NCBI GenBank assembly: GCA_900107185.1
Contig: FNPA01000010.1
Span: 1 to 64,000 of the forward strand
Source: Ruminococcaceae bacterium YAD3003
GTDB lineage: Bacteria; Bacillota; Clostridia; Saccharofermentanales; Saccharofermentanaceae
DNA: 64,000 nt
Reading direction: 5' to 3'
Each line of letters starts with the position of its first letter. The first letter of the stretch is position 1. The notes under the pieces are model-generated. The model was not told the DNA's origin, did no database searches, and saw only the letters and a program-made list of their open reading frames with translations. A program made the position numbers and the translations under genes. Shown here in pieces: positions 25,604 to 34,388 of this stretch.

Positions 25604-26137
25604 TCAGTCGGCTCTCTCCCCAAATTCTTCCACAGTCTTATATTTGCCGGTTTCAGGATCCTTTTCCAAATACTCTATGTAGTAGATACCGACATTATCT
25701 TTGTCTTTGAAATCGTAGAGAATACCTGTCATAAAAATACGGGCACCGTCATCGTTTACGTAGTACATCGTGTAATCAAATTCGTTTCCGTCCGGCCTGT
25801 AATGATTCCCTTCAGGATCGCCCGGATCACCCAGGAATTTATATTCAGTATATCTTTCCATGTCTTTGGACGAAGTATTCTCGATATCACACTTATCAAG
25901 AAACTCCTGCAGATCATCTTCGGTCAGGTCGGTCTCTTCCAGCATATTGGGAGCCAGGAGTTCATAGAGGCCATCGGCATCCTTATCCACTATCAGCCCG
26001 GCCACTTCTTCGCGGTCAAATTTCCATCTGTTTTCAGCCTTATCCAACAATGAACATCCGCCCGCCATTACAACGGTCAGCCCAATAAGTGCGATGGAAC
26101 TTACCGGAAATCCTGCTCTTTTCTTTCTCATAAACAT
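25604..26137 (-). CDS. Lipoprotein, DUF5104-like
   Basis: 177 aa. An N-terminal Lys/Arg run and hydrophobic core end in a lipobox, AGGC (Cys about 28). The remaining domain ('DGLYELLAPNM', 'YTMYYVNDDGARIFMTGI') resembles the DUF5104 lipoproteins of Clostridia; this is a tentative match. The start overlaps the stop of the HD-GYP relic (TGATG), so it was once coupled to that gene; AAGGAG lies 12 bases upstream. Confidence 0.65.
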   Translation of the reverse strand: MFMRKKRAGFPVSSIALIGLTVVMAGGCSLLDKAENRWKFDREEVAGLIVDKDADGLYELLAPNMLEETDLTEDDLQEFLDKCDIENTSSKDMERYTEYKFLGDPGDPEGNHYRPDGNEFDYTMYYVNDDGARIFMTGILYDFKDKDNVGIYYIEYLEKDPETGKYKTVEEFGERAD

Positions 26138-26285
26138 CAGTGGTTATATCTCCTTATTACGGCTCTGACATCAGGGAGTGCCTCGAGGAATACATTAACA
26201 CATCTTGGATCGAACCGGGAACCCCTGCCTTCTTCGATTATCTTCAGGGCTTCTTCAATAGAGAAAGCCGGCTTATAGATCAGTC
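26137..26285 (-). pseudogene. C-terminal relic of an HD-GYP phosphodiesterase
   Basis: One minus frame reads '...YKPAFSIEEALKIIEEGRGS' and on through FDP, the conserved tail of HD-GYP c-di-GMP phosphodiesterases (normally ...GRGTQFDP), and ends at 26137. The HD and GYP motifs are absent. It lies directly behind the GGDEF fragment but in another frame, consistent with one decayed GGDEF-HD-GYP gene. Confidence 0.6.
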
Positions 26286-26786
26286 CTTTTGAGGATTGAT
26301 CGAATCAATATACTTATGATACTTCTCTTTTTCCGAATACATGTACTTATCAGCACGCTCGATATAGTCATCGATCGATAAGTCATCGTCTGGTTCAATA
26401 ACCGCATAACCGATACTGGCGTGGAGCATGAATGCGAGATTTAAGGACTTGAACTCGCTGCTCATAGACTCATTTATCTGCTTTATCATCTGTTCGATCG
26501 TATCAACAGGAGGACACGAACCTACTGCTATGAATTCGTCACCGCCATATCTTCCGAAGAGCCATTCTTCAGGAGAATATCTCTTGAATGCTTCGGCTGT
26601 GGCTTTTATGGCCAAATCGCCGTTTAAGTGTCCGTAGAAATCGTTTATCGTCTTCATTCTGTCGATATCGGCAAACACCAGTATCGCCTTTTTGCCCTGT
26701 TCTTTCTGAGATGCTATAAAATCGTAGAGCACGCGCTCACATCCCGTACGGTTATACAGGCCCGTGAGAGCGTCTGTCATGTACAC
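26280..26786 (-). pseudogene. GGDEF domain fragment (diguanylate cyclase, N-terminus lost)
   Basis: 168 codons hold an almost complete GGDEF domain: 'DALTGLYNRTG', 'FADIDRMKTINDFYGHLNGD' and the active site YGGDEF. Upstream the frame continues ('ERANRELKKVYM') but meets a stop within about 30 codons and has no sensor domain or start with a ribosome binding site. It could still make a bare GGDEF protein, but together with the HD-GYP relic it looks like a broken c-di-GMP gene. Confidence 0.65.
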
Positions 26787-26903
26787 CTTCTTGAGTTCTC
26801 TGTTCGCACGCTCGGAGAAGATGTGACGGCAGTTGAATGTAAAACTAATTTTGGGTTAAATTGGATATATAAAAATGCATACGTCATAAGGAAAGTGTTA
26901 GTC

Positions 26904-27989
26904 ATGGGATTCATAAGTAACGTTACAGGAGCTATTTCAGATTCGTTAAATTCTGAACTTAAAGATCAGTATCTTGAGGCATTCAGAACTGATTCTTTGG
27001 GGCAGAATTTGCTTGTTAAACGCGCGTACCGTCTTAATTCCAGAGGACATAATCAGGACAGCAGCAATATCATCTCGAACGGTTCGAAGGTTCTCGTTCC
27101 TGAAGGAACATATGCACTCATGATCGACGACGGAGAGATAGTTGACACCGTTACCACGCCCGGCCTTTATACATGGGAGAATTCATCTTCCAAATCTGCT
27201 CTGTCAGGTGGGATCAAGAATGCCCTGGGAGATGCTTTCGACAGGTTCAGATTTGCAGGGGAAGTCACGAAGAGTCAGAAGATCTACTACGTTAATGCGT
27301 TAGAGATAATGAATCAGACATGCAAAGATTACCTGAACGTGATGTATCCTGATCCGTTTTACGGGAACCTGTATCTCAAGTTCAGGATAACATTCTCATT
27401 CAGGATTGTTGATCCGGTCAAGTTCTTTGGGAAGACCGGTAAGGAAACCACCGTATACGATTACATGGGTTCTGAATACAAACCGAAGAAACCTTTCCAG
27501 GAAGTACTGGATCATATGGAAGAGGCCATCAATCTCTGTGCAGTACGCGACAAGGTTCCATTCCCGAAGCTCCTCTCAAACAAGAGCAAGCTGAAAGATG
27601 CCGTTAATGAAGCAGTGTCAAAGGAGTGGTCAGAACTGCGCGGTATGGTTGTCGAGTCGATCGCACTTACTGATCTGACACTCGACGAGTCTTCGAGAAA
27701 CCGTGTCGAACAGTTCGATTCGGCAAAGCTCTTTGCTGACGATCCGGCTGCACTTGGTGCCCTGGTTGCTCTGGGTCTTACTAAAGCCTCGCAGTTGGCA
27801 GCTTCTAATTCTGCAGGCGCGGTTGGTATTGGAATTGCCGGTGCGGTCTCAACATATGCACCCGGAGCTCAGAGTCAGAACATTCTTGAGACGTGTCCCT
27901 TCTGTGGAACACCGCTTCCTGCACAGGCACCTTTGGACAGGTGTCCGGCATGCTATGCAGATATAAGAAATTACTATACCGGGAAATAG
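26904..27989 (+). CDS. SPFH-domain protein with C-terminal zinc ribbon
   Basis: 361 aa from the ATG at 26904 with AAGGAAAG upstream (the longer frame to 26628 overlaps the GGDEF fragment and is rejected). An SPFH/YdjI-like core ('SNGSKVLVPEGTYALMIDDG', 'VTTPGLYTWEN', 'MVVESIALTDLTLDE') is followed by a Gly/Ala-rich segment and a zinc ribbon CPFCGT...CPACYA (about 329-350). SPFH proteins form membrane-associated scaffolds. No TPM partner gene lies directly beside it. It is one of few plus-strand genes here. Confidence 0.8.
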   Translation: MGFISNVTGAISDSLNSELKDQYLEAFRTDSLGQNLLVKRAYRLNSRGHNQDSSNIISNGSKVLVPEGTYALMIDDGEIVDTVTTPGLYTWENSSSKSALSGGIKNALGDAFDRFRFAGEVTKSQKIYYVNALEIMNQTCKDYLNVMYPDPFYGNLYLKFRITFSFRIVDPVKFFGKTGKETTVYDYMGSEYKPKKPFQEVLDHMEEAINLCAVRDKVPFPKLLSNKSKLKDAVNEAVSKEWSELRGMVVESIALTDLTLDESSRNRVEQFDSAKLFADDPAALGALVALGLTKASQLAASNSAGAVGIGIAGAVSTYAPGAQSQNILETCPFCGTPLPAQAPLDRCPACYADIRNYYTGK

Positions 27990-28053
27990 AGACAGCAAAA
28001 CAAGTAATTTGCGATATTAGAAAATGGCAAATTTTGTAAAACCAGTTTCCTGA

Positions 28054-28395
28054 TCAGACAACGCTGTCCTTAAGCTTTTCAAAAGACTTTCGCGCTATTT
28101 GTTTTACATTGGGATCTTCATCAGCGAACGCCAGTTTCTTAACATACTCTTCGCAGTTCTTGGCATGTATTGCAGCTGCAGCTTCAGCGGCTGATGCTCT
28201 TACCATCGGAGAAGGGTCACGTAACAGTTCGATCAATGCCATGCCGGAATCGTATGATGGTATCATTCCCAGAGCCATGGCAACGGTCATTCTGACATCT
28301 TCGTTGGGATTACTGATGTATTTTACTACGGCTCCTAATTTCTGTTTTGTTCCCAGTTTAATTATCTTTTCCTTCAAAGAATCAGAAAATGCCAT
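28054..28395 (-). CDS. HEAT-repeat protein
   Basis: 113 aa made of about three HEAT-like helical repeats ('VVKYISNPNEDVRMTVAMAL', 'LIELLRDPSPMVRASAAEAA', 'KKLAFADEDPNVKQIARKSF'). Such solenoids mediate protein binding or scaffold lyase activity. No partner is suggested by the context, where it stands alone between the SPFH and EAL genes. Confidence 0.8.
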   Translation of the reverse strand: MAFSDSLKEKIIKLGTKQKLGAVVKYISNPNEDVRMTVAMALGMIPSYDSGMALIELLRDPSPMVRASAAEAAAAIHAKNCEEYVKKLAFADEDPNVKQIARKSFEKLKDSVV

Positions 28396-28600
28396 AGTAT
28401 ATGACTTCCCTTCTAACTATCATCCTTACGTATTATAGGACGCTTGGGAGTCAATTCAAACAAAAAAATCTGATATTTTTCAAATCTTGCTAACACTGAG
28501 CAGGGAATAAAAAAAATCCGTTTCAGTATGGAGCCGTCTCAGTAATGAGATGGTCCCTTTTCGTATTAGAGTACAGTTTCTGCGAATGTGTTTATTGTTG

Positions 28601-29308
28601 TTACGCAGGACGGGCGAGGTAGTATCCCTGATAAAGATCGACACCAAGACCCTGGAGGTATTCAAACTCTTCTTTTTCTTCGACGCCTTCGGCAACTACC
28701 AGCATGTTTTTCGAATGGAAATGTTCTACCAGTTTTTTAACATTCTCCTGCTTTTCGCTTATGTGGTCGATTCCGGAGATCACTTCCCTGTCGAGTTTTA
28801 CAATGTCAGGAGACATGAATTCCATCAGTTCCATATTGTTGAGTCCGGTCCCGAAATCATCGGCTGCCAAAAGATTATCCATAAACTTTACGGATCTCTT
28901 CTTTTCTTTCCAGTGTTCAGGCGAGAAATACGGATACTCAAGATTCTCGATGATCATCCTTCCGCGGATCCTTTCTCCGAAATGAAGCAGGAACACATCT
29001 GCTTCTTCCTGCTTCATGCAGTCTGACGGGAATGAATTGATGGCAACTCTCTCCTCATATCCTCTTAAGAAATATGCCTGCATCGCGCCGAAGAAAGTAG
29101 CCACTTCAAGGACATGCAGCTTATCTTTTTTGGTGTAGTCAGCAATAAGATCCGTTACCGTCATTTCAGTCGGGCGCATTAAGGCCTCCCATGCATAAAC
29201 CGTCTTACCGTCAGGACGGAATATGGGCTGGAACACGTAATTGATCGACAACTCCCTCAGAGCCTGCAAAATATCTGTATGTAATGGCAAGTGGTCAAAA
29301 CTAATCAT
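28601..29308 (-). CDS. EAL-domain c-di-GMP phosphodiesterase
   Basis: 235 aa, a stand-alone EAL domain. EALMR is present at the start; further on come AINSFPS (catalytic Asn), 'AADDFGTG' (metal-binding DD), 'PDIVKLD' (Lys), 'VAEGVE' (Glu) and 'YQGYYLARP' (Gln). The metal and c-di-GMP residues appear largely kept, so hydrolysis of c-di-GMP to pGpG is likely. It lies 11 bp downstream of a GGDEF gene: synthesis and breakdown in one transcript. Confidence 0.9.
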   Translation of the reverse strand: MISFDHLPLHTDILQALRELSINYVFQPIFRPDGKTVYAWEALMRPTEMTVTDLIADYTKKDKLHVLEVATFFGAMQAYFLRGYEERVAINSFPSDCMKQEEADVFLLHFGERIRGRMIIENLEYPYFSPEHWKEKKRSVKFMDNLLAADDFGTGLNNMELMEFMSPDIVKLDREVISGIDHISEKQENVKKLVEHFHSKNMLVVAEGVEEKEEFEYLQGLGVDLYQGYYLARPA

Positions 29309-29319
29309 CTGATATCTCC

Positions 29320-30729
29320 TTATCTTTTCAGCTCCGGATGCGCTTCGTAGAATCTTCTCTTATCCTCATACATCCTCTCATCCGCGAGCCTCAAAGCCTG
29401 TCTTACATTGAGTCTGCTGTCTTCATAGCACTGGCCGATCGCAAAACATACATGTTCGTATTTTTCTTCAGCCTTTCTTATGTCTTCAACTCGTTTACCC
29501 AGTTCTTCTTCTGTTATGCCTGCAATGATGATGGTAAATTCGTCTCCGCCGGCACGGTAGATATTATTAATGTCAAAGACTTCCTCTAGAGCTTTGGCAG
29601 CATTTTTCAAAAGTGTATCGCCTTCGTTATGGCCATATTCATCATTTACACGTTTTAATCCGTTAAGGTCAGCAAAGATTACGCCGATTGAAGTGTCGGG
29701 AGCAGAGCTGTCCATGCAGATCTTATCGACATAATTGTTCATTTCGTTTCTGTTCATGACGCCTGTCAGGATGTCTTTTGAACTTAAGACCTTCAGACGG
29801 TCCATAAGCAGATTGTTGTTTATGGCAGAGGCAAGAATGGAAGCTATGGTCTCAAAAGTCTCCTTGATACTGGTGGCTTTTGCTTCATCGTAGTTCATCG
29901 CCCAAATGTAACCAAGAAGCTTATCCCTGAATTTCAGTGGGAACAAAACGATGTTCTTACCATAGGCAGAAGTAAATGACTCATACCAGATAGGATTGCG
30001 TTCCTTAACAACATCCAGATCGTGCTTATCTTTTACGACAAGACAGTTACTGCCCGCGATCAGGCCTTTCCAGCTGTCAGCTATATCGTAGAACCCGTCA
30101 TCGTTATAGTTATTCATTGAGGTCAGGACAGTGTTTTCCGCGAGTGCCTCGCACAGAACTGTGCATTTCTTTTCGAAGGAATCCATAAGAAGGATACAGC
30201 AGTGCTCGGCATCAAACATGTCCCTGATATCATGTATGACGTCATTCATCATCTCGCCGAATTCTTTTGCACTTCTGAGCTCTAAGCATATCTTGATAAC
30301 ATTTGCTGTAACATCAGCAGGAAGCGAAGCCATTCTGTCCAGATTAGCCTCAAAGTTTATCTCCATGGTGTATGTGCAAAAACAGAGATTGCCTTCTTCA
30401 TAAGCTACAGGGAGGAATGTCATATTGAACCAGACACCCTGGATCCTGTCAGCAGTGGCATACGAATTTAGGCATCGTTTTTCAACTGCTGCTTTATAAC
30501 AGTACTCCTCAAAATTAAGGTCCCTGGTTAAATAATTCGTATATTCCTGATTGGGAGTGAATTTCTGAACCAGCAATTCTGCGCCTGGTGCAGGATGTTC
30601 TATGGAATCAATATAAGGCTTGTTTCCGGTGACAATACGGAACTTTCCGCGCTTTCCGTTTGCAAGCTTCTCTACGGATACGATGCATGTCATAGCCCCA
30701 AAGCCATCAACATATTTTTGAAGATCCAT
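29320..30729 (-). CDS. GAF-GGDEF diguanylate cyclase
   Basis: About 469 aa. An N-terminal region (1-150) of unknown sensing type is followed by a GAF-like domain (about 155-310) and a GGDEF domain (about 320-460) with 'DILTGVMNRNE', 'FADLNGLKRVNDEYGHNEGD' and RAGGDEF. Makes c-di-GMP from two GTP. GGGAGG lies nine bases before the ATG at 30729. No transmembrane helix, so it senses a cytoplasmic signal. Operon with the EAL gene. Confidence 0.88.
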   Translation of the reverse strand: MDLQKYVDGFGAMTCIVSVEKLANGKRGKFRIVTGNKPYIDSIEHPAPGAELLVQKFTPNQEYTNYLTRDLNFEEYCYKAAVEKRCLNSYATADRIQGVWFNMTFLPVAYEEGNLCFCTYTMEINFEANLDRMASLPADVTANVIKICLELRSAKEFGEMMNDVIHDIRDMFDAEHCCILLMDSFEKKCTVLCEALAENTVLTSMNNYNDDGFYDIADSWKGLIAGSNCLVVKDKHDLDVVKERNPIWYESFTSAYGKNIVLFPLKFRDKLLGYIWAMNYDEAKATSIKETFETIASILASAINNNLLMDRLKVLSSKDILTGVMNRNEMNNYVDKICMDSSAPDTSIGVIFADLNGLKRVNDEYGHNEGDTLLKNAAKALEEVFDINNIYRAGGDEFTIIIAGITEEELGKRVEDIRKAEEKYEHVCFAIGQCYEDSRLNVRQALRLADERMYEDKRRFYEAHPELKR

Positions 30730-30942
30730 AAGCATATACCTCCCATCGATATAGGAATAGTTTATATGCTAATGATATAGCGGAGATAGACTGACTGTAA
30801 ACATTCTTTGATAATATGTTTCGATTTCGTAAATAGAGCATATTCAGCACACATCAATAACGGCATATTAATGCTGACCGCAATCTACGGCGGACCCTAT
30901 AGATTTATATCAAATTGTTTAACCGGATCTTCGCTTACATGT

Positions 30943-31656
30943 TCAAGATGCTGATGCCAGTTTCTTTTCTTTGCTGTTTGTAATGATGGACAATACCAGG
31001 AAAATAATTGCCATTATGAAGGTAACGCCAAATATCACATACAAGAACTCGGCATCGCTCATAATTTCATTAAAACCGATAACAGGTGCTATCACGATCG
31101 CAGCATCTATAGATGTCAAGACAGCAGCTACCATCCTTAATGATCTGCATTTTGAAGCAGGTCTTTTGGCAGTTACCTTGGAACTGATACCGTTGAGTAC
31201 GATTGATGCGACAGCCATGGCCAGCAGTATGACGCCACCTAATAAAACCAGAAGACCGGTCAGAAAGAGGTCTCCGGTGTCGGCTCCGAACAATGCCATT
31301 GTGATCGGACCAAAAACAAACATCATTGCTCCGAGAGCAACTACAGGAAAAGTCTCAAGTATGAGAAGGATACAGGTGATAAGTCCTACAACAAAACAAG
31401 TACGTCTCGGACCGCCCTTCGTATTGACAGGAGCTGCAGGAGCCGGGACTGCCTGAGGTGCAGGTTGGACAGGCTGCTGATAAACTGCAGGTGCAGGCTG
31501 AGGAACAGGTTGAGGAACAGGCTGTGATACGGGCTGCTGATAGACAGGTGTCTGTTGCATCACAGGCGCCGCTGCCTGGGCATTCACAGGTGTTCCACAT
31601 ACTTTGCAGAACTTTTCATTATCTCCGACTTGTGCACCGCAATTAGAACAAAACAT
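30943..31656 (-). CDS. Zinc-ribbon membrane protein with Pro/Gln-rich linker
   Basis: 237 aa. A zinc ribbon at the very start (CSNCGAQVGDNEKFCKVCG, residues 3-21), a Pro/Gln/Val-rich linker (about 30-82) with PVPQP repeats, and four membrane helices (about 90-225). The layout matches its neighbour at 31710. The cytoplasmic zinc ribbon and repeat linker suggest a protein-interaction scaffold. Function unknown. Confidence 0.75.
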   Translation of the reverse strand: MFCSNCGAQVGDNEKFCKVCGTPVNAQAAAPVMQQTPVYQQPVSQPVPQPVPQPAPAVYQQPVQPAPQAVPAPAAPVNTKGGPRRTCFVVGLITCILLILETFPVVALGAMMFVFGPITMALFGADTGDLFLTGLLVLLGGVILLAMAVASIVLNGISSKVTAKRPASKCRSLRMVAAVLTSIDAAIVIAPVIGFNEIMSDAEFLYVIFGVTFIMAIIFLVLSIITNSKEKKLASAS

Positions 31657-31709
31657 AAAGCCTTTCCTTTCTCACCAATAGAATGTTTAGGTATTCACGA
31701 TCATTACTC

Positions 31710-32270
31710 TTACCCAAATGAACCAACCATAGCGATTGTTGCCGCAATGAATGCAAACACCCCTGCAGCAAGACCCGTTACAGGAAGCCAGATCTTGCTC
31801 TTGTTTTTCTTAACCAGCATAGTGATCAGAGAGATAAGTCCTGCCACACCTCCCAAAGATGACACATACCATCCGAGAACCATTCCAATAAAGAGAACAG
31901 TCAGCTTAGCAGCATCCTCTGATTGAATCAGAACACTTGAACCGGAAGGCATGGCCGATGCTATAAACATAAGCACTGCCCCGATTATTCCCAAACCGGA
32001 CATTATTATTGATATCCAGCCGAATACTTTTGAGACCGTGGGAACCTTATTTGCACTGCCTCCGGTCTTATTCGGAACAGGCTGGCTCTGCATGATCGCA
32101 GGCTGAGGTATAGACTGCTGATAGACGGGAGCCTGTTGAGGTACAGGTTGAGGCGACGGCTGAAACGTGGGCTGAGGTGCAGGTTGAACAGGCCTGGATA
32201 CAGGCGTTCCGCAGTTTGCGCAGAATGACTGGCCGTCTTTGATTAATGAACCGCAAGAACTACAATACAT
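31710..32270 (-). CDS. Zinc-ribbon membrane protein with Pro/Gln-rich linker
   Basis: About 186 aa from the ATG at 32270, which has GAAGAGGG at seven bases and gives MYCSSCGS, like MFCSNCGA in the next gene. N-terminal zinc ribbon (CSSCG...CANCG), Pro/Gln-rich linker (about 25-60) and three membrane helices (about 75-180). Tandem relative of the gene at 30943, 53 bp apart. Function unknown. Confidence 0.75.
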   Translation of the reverse strand: MYCSSCGSLIKDGQSFCANCGTPVSRPVQPAPQPTFQPSPQPVPQQAPVYQQSIPQPAIMQSQPVPNKTGGSANKVPTVSKVFGWISIIMSGLGIIGAVLMFIASAMPSGSSVLIQSEDAAKLTVLFIGMVLGWYVSSLGGVAGLISLITMLVKKNKSKIWLPVTGLAAGVFAFIAATIAMVGSFG

Positions 32271-32422
32271 ACTCATACCCTCTTCTCATTATTGTTTTTT
32301 ATTGTTGCCGCCAAAAGCATCTCTTTCGAGGTGTACAACCGTCTACCGAAAATATAACATCAAGGTAGATATGAGTCAACCGAAGACGGATAAAAGTATA
32401 AAACAAGATATATCTGTATAAG

Positions 32423-33436
32423 TCAGACAGGTTTGCCTGCCAGGATCTCCTTGTAATCTGCAAGGTTCTTCTTCAAAAGATTCGGGATATCGAGTTCATA
32501 AGGACATCTGGTCTTGCAGATCCCGCAGTCCACGCAGGAATCGATCTTCAGCATCTCCTGCTGCCAGTGATCCGTAAGCCAGTTCTGTGACGGAGCCCTT
32601 CTTATCATCTGGCTCATTCTCGCGCACTGGTTGATCGTGATGTCTACCGTGCAGGGCATGCAGTATCCGCAGCCTCTGCAAAATTCCCCAAGGAGCTCGT
32701 TCCTGTCTTTGTCTATAAAGTCTCTGATCTCATCTGTCATCGTTACTTCGTTCTCAAAAAACGAGAGCCATTCATCAAGTTCGGACTGCCTCTGGATACC
32801 CCAGATGGGAAGCGCGTCGTACTGGCTCATAAAAGCCATGCAGGCACGTGAATTCGTAAGGAGTCCGCCCGACAGACCCTTCATGGCGATAAATCCCATA
32901 TCGTGTTCTTTGCATGAATTTACGAGCGCGATGTCACGGTCGCTCGCAAGATAAGAGAATGGAAACTGCAAGGTCTCGTAAAGACCGCTATTTACAATAT
33001 CTTCAGCGACACCTATCTTGTGGGCCGTGATTCCTATATGTCTTACCCTGCCCTGTCTTTTAGCCTCAACCAGACAGTTGTAGATCTCGTCTTCTTCTGT
33101 ATAGCATTTGGCCGCGCAGTGGAGCTGGTAGAGATCGAGATAGTCAGTCTTGAGATTCGTGAGAGTGGTGTTCAGGTCTTCTTCGAATTTTTCTTTGGTC
33201 GTTGCCATGGTTTTCGATGAGATGAAAACCTTGTCACGCATGCCACAGAAGGCCTTGCCCATCTTCTCCTCGCTGTCGGAATACGCTCTCGCAGTATCGA
33301 AAAATCTCATGCCGCCGTCATATGCATTCCTTAAAAGGCTTACCGCTTCCTCAGTGCTGACACGCTGGATGGGCAGCGCACCAAATGCGTTCTGCGGAAC
33401 CGTTATCTCTGTCATGCCAAGACGGATATTATTCAT
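32423..33436 (-). CDS. Aldo/keto reductase with two C-terminal [4Fe-4S] motifs
   Basis: 337 aa. The AKR barrel (1-235) keeps the tetrad: D47, Y52, K75 (SSKTMA) and H106 (YQLHCA). The C-terminal part has CRGCGYCMPC (253-262) and CVDCGICKTRCP (301-312), two ferredoxin-type cysteine sets. This is the anaerobe AKR/Fe-S branch of predicted oxidoreductases, likely passing electrons between a carbonyl substrate and ferredoxin-type carriers. Substrate unknown. Stand-alone gene. Confidence 0.88.
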   Translation of the reverse strand: MNNIRLGMTEITVPQNAFGALPIQRVSTEEAVSLLRNAYDGGMRFFDTARAYSDSEEKMGKAFCGMRDKVFISSKTMATTKEKFEEDLNTTLTNLKTDYLDLYQLHCAAKCYTEEDEIYNCLVEAKRQGRVRHIGITAHKIGVAEDIVNSGLYETLQFPFSYLASDRDIALVNSCKEHDMGFIAMKGLSGGLLTNSRACMAFMSQYDALPIWGIQRQSELDEWLSFFENEVTMTDEIRDFIDKDRNELLGEFCRGCGYCMPCTVDITINQCARMSQMIRRAPSQNWLTDHWQQEMLKIDSCVDCGICKTRCPYELDIPNLLKKNLADYKEILAGKPV

Positions 33437-33490
33437 ACGCGGGGTATCCTTATTATTTTGCGTTACTGTTCTTTATAGTTATCGCCAATG

Positions 33491-34354
33491 TTACCAATCC
33501 GAATCCCAGTCTCCGTCATAGGAATCGTAATCGTCCCAATCGTAATCCCAGTCATCGTCATCCCAATTACTGTCATTCCAACTGTCGTCGTCATTATCGT
33601 AGTTGTTGGAATCAGCTTCGGTAGGATATTCTTCGATGTCGTCAGCGTAATCACTGTCGAGGTCATCATAATCCTTGGCCTCAAAGTAATCTTTATAATT
33701 ATCTTTCAGCGTGTCGGGGGCATCATAGGTCCGTTCCCACCCGCCGTCATCATCGGGGGTATACCAACCACCACCGCTATAGTAATAAGGTGTTCCCTGG
33801 TAATCGTAGTAGCCTTTGTTAGGTGTTTTGTCACCAGTTAAGATCATGATGACATAGGAGAACGCATAAATTGCTACGATAATGACGAAAACGCGGAACA
33901 GTATGCCGGCGGGGCCTCTTCGACGTTTTTGGTTCTTTACCGGCTTCGGTTTATAACTGTTAGTGGTCTTGTTTTTATTCAGATCCGCCTGCTTATGCTC
34001 CAGGAGTTCAGCCTTCATTTTCTGGTAGATCTCGTTGACCGCATATGCCTCGTCAGTACCCGTGTAACGTATTGCACGTGTACCATCTGCCTTGTTCTTA
34101 TATACAACGCAGTTTCCTGTGGCAGGTTCCTTATAGATGCCGAATGCACGGGGTTCCTTGTAATCAACACCAATGAAGAACCTCATCTTCTCGAGCGGAA
34201 TGCCTTTCTCCTGAGCGAAAGCTTTGAGCTCTTCTATTGTCTTTGGGATCTGGTCGCCGCTCCTCTGAATATGCACATTGACCGCACCGCAGTTAGGACA
34301 CTTTTCTATCGTGTCATCTATAACGCTTCCGCAATAATCACAAAAGGTTTTCAT
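33491..34354 (-). CDS. Zinc-ribbon membrane protein with Asp/Trp/Tyr-rich C-terminal tail
   Basis: 287 aa. Zinc ribbon 1-25 (CDYCG...CPNCG), a soluble domain (about 26-130), one membrane helix (about 150-168) and an extracytoplasmic region. It ends in a roughly 65-residue tail of Asp, Trp, Tyr, Ser and Asn ('DDDDWDYDWDDYDSYDGDW' near the end). The next gene upstream carries the same kind of tail on an unrelated protein. The tail could bind cations or cell-wall material; this is inference. Confidence 0.75.
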   Translation of the reverse strand: MKTFCDYCGSVIDDTIEKCPNCGAVNVHIQRSGDQIPKTIEELKAFAQEKGIPLEKMRFFIGVDYKEPRAFGIYKEPATGNCVVYKNKADGTRAIRYTGTDEAYAVNEIYQKMKAELLEHKQADLNKNKTTNSYKPKPVKNQKRRRGPAGILFRVFVIIVAIYAFSYVIMILTGDKTPNKGYYDYQGTPYYYSGGGWYTPDDDGGWERTYDAPDTLKDNYKDYFEAKDYDDLDSDYADDIEEYPTEADSNNYDNDDDSWNDSNWDDDDWDYDWDDYDSYDGDWDSDW

Positions 34355-34388
34355 GATTCCCCCTACAGATTTTTATTATCCCTGGAAC

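Noticed and set aside
26628-26903. Longer N-terminus for the SPFH gene
   Set aside because: It would run antisense through the GGDEF domain; the ATG at 26904 has a ribosome binding site and starts the conserved region.
28509-28553. Terminator after the EAL gene
   Set aside because: There is a T8 run on the minus strand but the only stem (28534-28553) is 17 nt away; not a clear intrinsic terminator.
30736-30942. Possible c-di-GMP riboswitch before the GGDEF gene
   Set aside because: No GEMM-type conserved boxes or paired stems were found in this 207-bp spacer.
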